DNA from: Physocladia obscura
Lineage: Eukaryota; Chytridiomycota; Chytridiomycetes; Chytridiales; Chytriomycetaceae
DNA: 10,603 bases
NCBI GenBank assembly: GCA_027596945.1
Contig: JADGJH010001338.1
Location: 1-10,603, forward strand
Direction: 5' to 3'
Of the stretch, positions 8,728 through 10,603 are shown piece after piece (positions within the stretch are counted from its first letter, which is position 1; every line of letters starts with the position of its first letter). Below the pieces are notes generated by a model that saw only the letters and a program-made list of their open reading frames with translations, made no database searches and was not told the DNA's origin. A program made the position numbers and the translations under genes.

Positions 8728-9072
8728 AATTCAACCCAGCTTGTTGATCTTGGAATTGATGCAAAAGCACACGAAAAATATAATGAGGCTCAGCAGTACT
8801 ACAAGGAGTCTTTGGGAATTTATGCTAAGATCTCCACAACTGACAGTGAATTTGTTATGCAACTTGCTCTGTTCCTCAAGAATTGTTGCAACTTCTTGGC
8901 TAAACAGCCCAGCAAAAAAACAATGGCTCAAGATATGTATCACATGCACACAGACTATTCCACAACTCTGCACTACACTATCAAGGTTAAAAAAGATTCA
9001 AAAATGGGCCAAGAACACGAGTCTGATGAGACAAAAAAAATGAGGCCCTTTTATAAGCAGAAAAAAAAATAA
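8728..9072 (+). CDS. Short ORF with TPR-like helices; possibly a decayed TIR-gene copy
   Basis: About 115 residues run directly on from the recombinase, with no ATG at the 5' end (the first ATG in frame is at 8857), so this is the 3' part of something larger or a relic. LVDLGIDAKAHEKYNEAQ followed by QYYKESLGIYAKI fits the tetratricopeptide pattern (L..LG, KY.EA, YYKESL.IY). DSEFVMQLALFLKN could be the next helix, but its DNA (8842-8883) also aligns in codon phase with the TIR gene at 10491-10532. The tail is Lys-rich (MRPFYKQKKK) and ends at a TAA (9070-9072) in an A-rich tract. Only about two CpGs remain in 350 bases, unlike the TIR gene. The retroelement may have inserted into or replaced its 5' half. 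Whether it is expressed cannot be told. Confidence 0.45.
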   Translation, partial: NSTQLVDLGIDAKAHEKYNEAQQYYKESLGIYAKISTTDSEFVMQLALFLKNCCNFLAKQPSKKTMAQDMYHMHTDYSTTLHYTIKVKKDSKMGQEHESDETKKMRPFYKQKKK

Positions 9073-9870
9073 AAATGATTTTTAAAAAAATGAAAAAATG
9101 ATTAAACATGAAGATTTAGTCAAATAAACTGTTGTTTGAGAGGAAAATACTGTTTTATTATGAAGTTTTGAACACATAAAATAATGCAAAGTAATAAGCC
9201 AAAAACTGCATACCAGTTGTTTGACTTACATTTTCAGAAACATGTTAGAAACATGTCCAAAATTTTCTAATGAATGTCAGGTTGGCATTTTTCAAGGACA
9301 AAGGCTCCTTGGAAATTCCTTGGTTGTTTGCAATGGAGCTATAAAATTCCATGTTAAATGTGTCTTGAAGACTTCAAATGAATATGTGAACAAACTTATA
9401 AGAGGAAAACTCTTGGTTTGAAATTTTGTCAGCAGAGTTGGTTTGGCGAGAATTGATAAAATTTCTTCTTGTTTAATCTCATCATAAGTGAACAGACTTT
9501 ATGGAACCAATTTCCTCTATTCTTGCTTGGCCATTTGTTTTTTCTGCCTTTTTTTTTTTCATTTCTTGTTTTTCTTGTGAATTGACAAGATGCAAAATCT
9601 TCTCTGTATTGATTTAGTTTGCTCTTGGCAATCACAGCAGCTGGGCTTGAGGGACTAAAAGCAAAAGAAGCCATTAACAATAAATAACATCAAAACATTC
9701 TCTGTCAAAATTTGATTACACACAGAGAGATCCAGCAAACTTGCCTTGCAAATATTGAGAGCTCTTACTAACACAGGATTTTATATTATTTTTATTCTTC
9801 ATTTGGATGAACTTGATCGACAACACTCTGGTACAAATTTGCATTCCAAGCAGTAAATTGCTGCCACATT
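9073..9870. other. AT-rich non-coding stretch
   Basis: I recognise no gene. The frame at 9221-9421 has reasonably balanced composition (NECQVGIFQGQRLLGNSLVV) but no ATG at its start and no motif. The minus-strand frame at 9429-9680 is Lys/Arg/Asn-rich and looks like an antisense artefact of T-rich DNA. There is a direct duplication of agaaacatgt (9236-9257) and a T-run at 9548-9560. CpG is nearly absent. Confidence 0.55.
9123..9128 (+). promoter_or_regulatory. Possible polyadenylation signal (AATAAA)
   Basis: A canonical AATAAA lies 51 bases after the stop of the 8728-9072 frame. In DNA this AT-rich the hexamer occurs often by chance (another is at 3064-3069, just outside the DNA transposon), so position is the only support. 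Confidence 0.25.
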
Positions 9871-10232
9871 GAAAGATTCAGTTTGATGAAAGGCTACAAG
9901 TCTGCAACTCCTTCCATAATCATGTGGATCTTACTGCTGGTTTGTCGACCTTCGAGTTGCGCGACCAGTCACAATCACCAGTCACTGCGCCCCCGTCTCC
10001 GCCTGCATCTCTCTTTGCTGCGAAGCATCAACACCGTCGATGGCATTGCAACCCCGATGCGGTCCAGCCAACGCAACAGCTGCGATTGAAAAAAATAAAG
10101 TTCAGAACAGACAAAGGTTGCCATCACAAAAGAAATTCTGCCATTGTTTTAAATACAATCTTGGCATCACAAAGTTTGCAAAATCTATTATCACTTTACA
10201 ATGAAACAGAGGCAATATTCGTGTTGCAGTGA
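9871..10232 (+). CDS. CpG-rich open frame, possible exon of unknown gene
   Basis: The frame is open between a TGA at 9868-9870 and a TGA at 10230-10232 and has no ATG. The part at 9871-10090 reads like real protein: FDERLQVCNSFHNHVDL, then AGLSTFELRDQ, then a Pro/Ser/Ala-rich linker (SPVTAPPSPPASLFAAKH). After about 10090 the composition reverts to AT-rich, so coding sequence may end there, perhaps at a splice site. About 14 CpGs lie in 9945-10085, around the expected number, against near zero in the surroundings. It could be an internal or first exon of a host gene, possibly the TIR gene downstream, or an unmethylated promoter island that merely happens to be open. I do not recognise a family. 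Confidence 0.35.
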
Positions 10233-10388
10233 GAGATTCATAATTAAAAAGAAATAAAACTAAAGAAAAAATAACTCACAGAATAAGAAACATCACTTTT
10301 ATTCCATCTCAAAACGCCAATATATGGCACTGCATTCAAACATTTGCTGAGCAGAGATGAATTTTTTTTGAAAGAAAACAAGTCGAAA
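10233..10388. other. Region upstream of the TIR gene
   Basis: AT-rich leader between the possible exon and the TIR start codon. The TIR frame itself is open back to a stop at 10284-10286, but residues before the ATG at 10389 look unlike protein (Lys, Phe and Leu runs), so I treat this as 5' untranslated or promoter DNA. I see no clear TATA element or splice site. Confidence 0.4.
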
Positions 10389-10603
10389 ATGGTTTTGTCT
10401 CCTTCGCAATTGCAAACGGCAACCGCAAAAACGTGCAAAGAGCACGGTGTTCTCAAGCACAATCTATTTACTTCTTACCGCTCCAAGATCGACGGCGAAT
10501 TTGTTGCCCAACTCGTTCCATTCCTCGAGAAACTTGGCAGCCGAATTCTTGGCCGCCGCGTCTGCGTCTTCTGGGACAAGCTGTGTCTGAAACCAGGTCT
10601 GAA
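10389..10603 (+). CDS. TIR-domain protein, N-terminal part, runs off the window
   Basis: Starts at an ATG in good eukaryotic context (A at -3, G at +4) and is open for 71 codons to the window end. Residues 1-22 are a polar leader. HNLFTSYRSKIDGEFV (24-39) matches TIR box 1 (a hydrophobic strand ending F-x-SYR). VCVFWDKLCLKPGL (58-71) matches the second strand and box 2 (V-F-x-D with a following L-x-x-G). TIR domains act in innate immune and cell-death signalling by self-association, and many cleave NAD+. The catalytic Glu would lie beyond the edge, so enzyme activity cannot be judged. Codons and CpG content are normal and no defect is visible, in contrast to everything to the left. Domain assignment is good for a partial sequence; the full architecture is unknown. 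Confidence 0.75.
   Translation, partial: MVLSPSQLQTATAKTCKEHGVLKHNLFTSYRSKIDGEFVAQLVPFLEKLGSRILGRRVCVFWDKLCLKPGL

Noticed and set aside
5236..8750. Inverted terminal repeats of the DIRS element (tcaacaag near 5238 and cttgttga near 8743)
   Set aside because: Only eight bases match exactly and flanking bases diverge quickly; at this length a chance match is likely.
9429..9680. Minus-strand basic protein
   Set aside because: Lys/Arg/Asn runs derive from T-rich plus-strand tracts; no motif.
1..10603. CRISPR array, bacterial operon or phage region
   Set aside because: No regularly spaced repeats, no ribosome binding sites and no bacterial genes; all coding traces are eukaryotic transposon or TIR types.

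Overview
The window looks like nuclear DNA of a eukaryote. It is AT-rich and gene-poor, and it carries relics of a pogo/Tc1-mariner-type DNA transposon (DDE_1 transposase) and of a DIRS-type tyrosine-recombinase retrotransposon. At the right edge the start of a TIR-domain protein gene runs off the window. This combination, with strong CpG depletion, fits an early-diverging fungus (for example a chytrid-grade lineage) or another unicellular eukaryote with cytosine methylation. That placement is inference; no rRNA or housekeeping gene is present to fix it. There are no bacterial features (operons, Shine-Dalgarno sites, IS elements, CRISPR).

Layout. 1-1142: AT-rich, no convincing gene. 1143-3053: a degraded DNA transposon bounded by a perfect 24-bp terminal inverted repeat. 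It holds a frameshifted DDE_1 transposase (1280-2860) with an N-terminal helix-turn-helix, a DD35D catalytic layout and a C-terminal Cys/His zinc finger. 3054-5240: AT-rich non-coding DNA with microsatellites and two inverted copies of a short palindromic repeat (4199-4260 and 4421-4466). About 5250-8725: an abrupt rise in GC marks a broken DIRS-like element in plus orientation: Gag with polyQ and CCCH zinc finger, reverse transcriptase, RNase H, then tyrosine recombinase. 8728-9072: a 115-residue ORF with a TPR-like helix pair. Part of it looks like a CpG-decayed copy of the TIR gene at the right edge. 9073-9870: AT-rich, nothing recognised. 9871-10232: an open frame whose first half is unusually CpG-rich. 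10389-10603: first 71 residues of a TIR-domain protein.

How it fits together. Neither transposon can be autonomous: the reading frames are broken, the retroelement's catalytic residues are changed and the recombinase core is deleted. Five retroelement positions that should carry family-invariant residues show the change expected from CpG deamination (Asp to Asn after a C; Arg CGN to CAN). By hand count the left 5.2 kb has only about a dozen CpGs, roughly a tenth of expectation. The DIRS Gag region has about a third of expectation, and the two right-hand segments (9945-10090 and 10380-10603) are at about normal level. The simplest reading is a methylated, decaying transposon island next to an active or constrained TIR gene, with an older decayed TIR-like copy stranded between the retroelement and the live gene.
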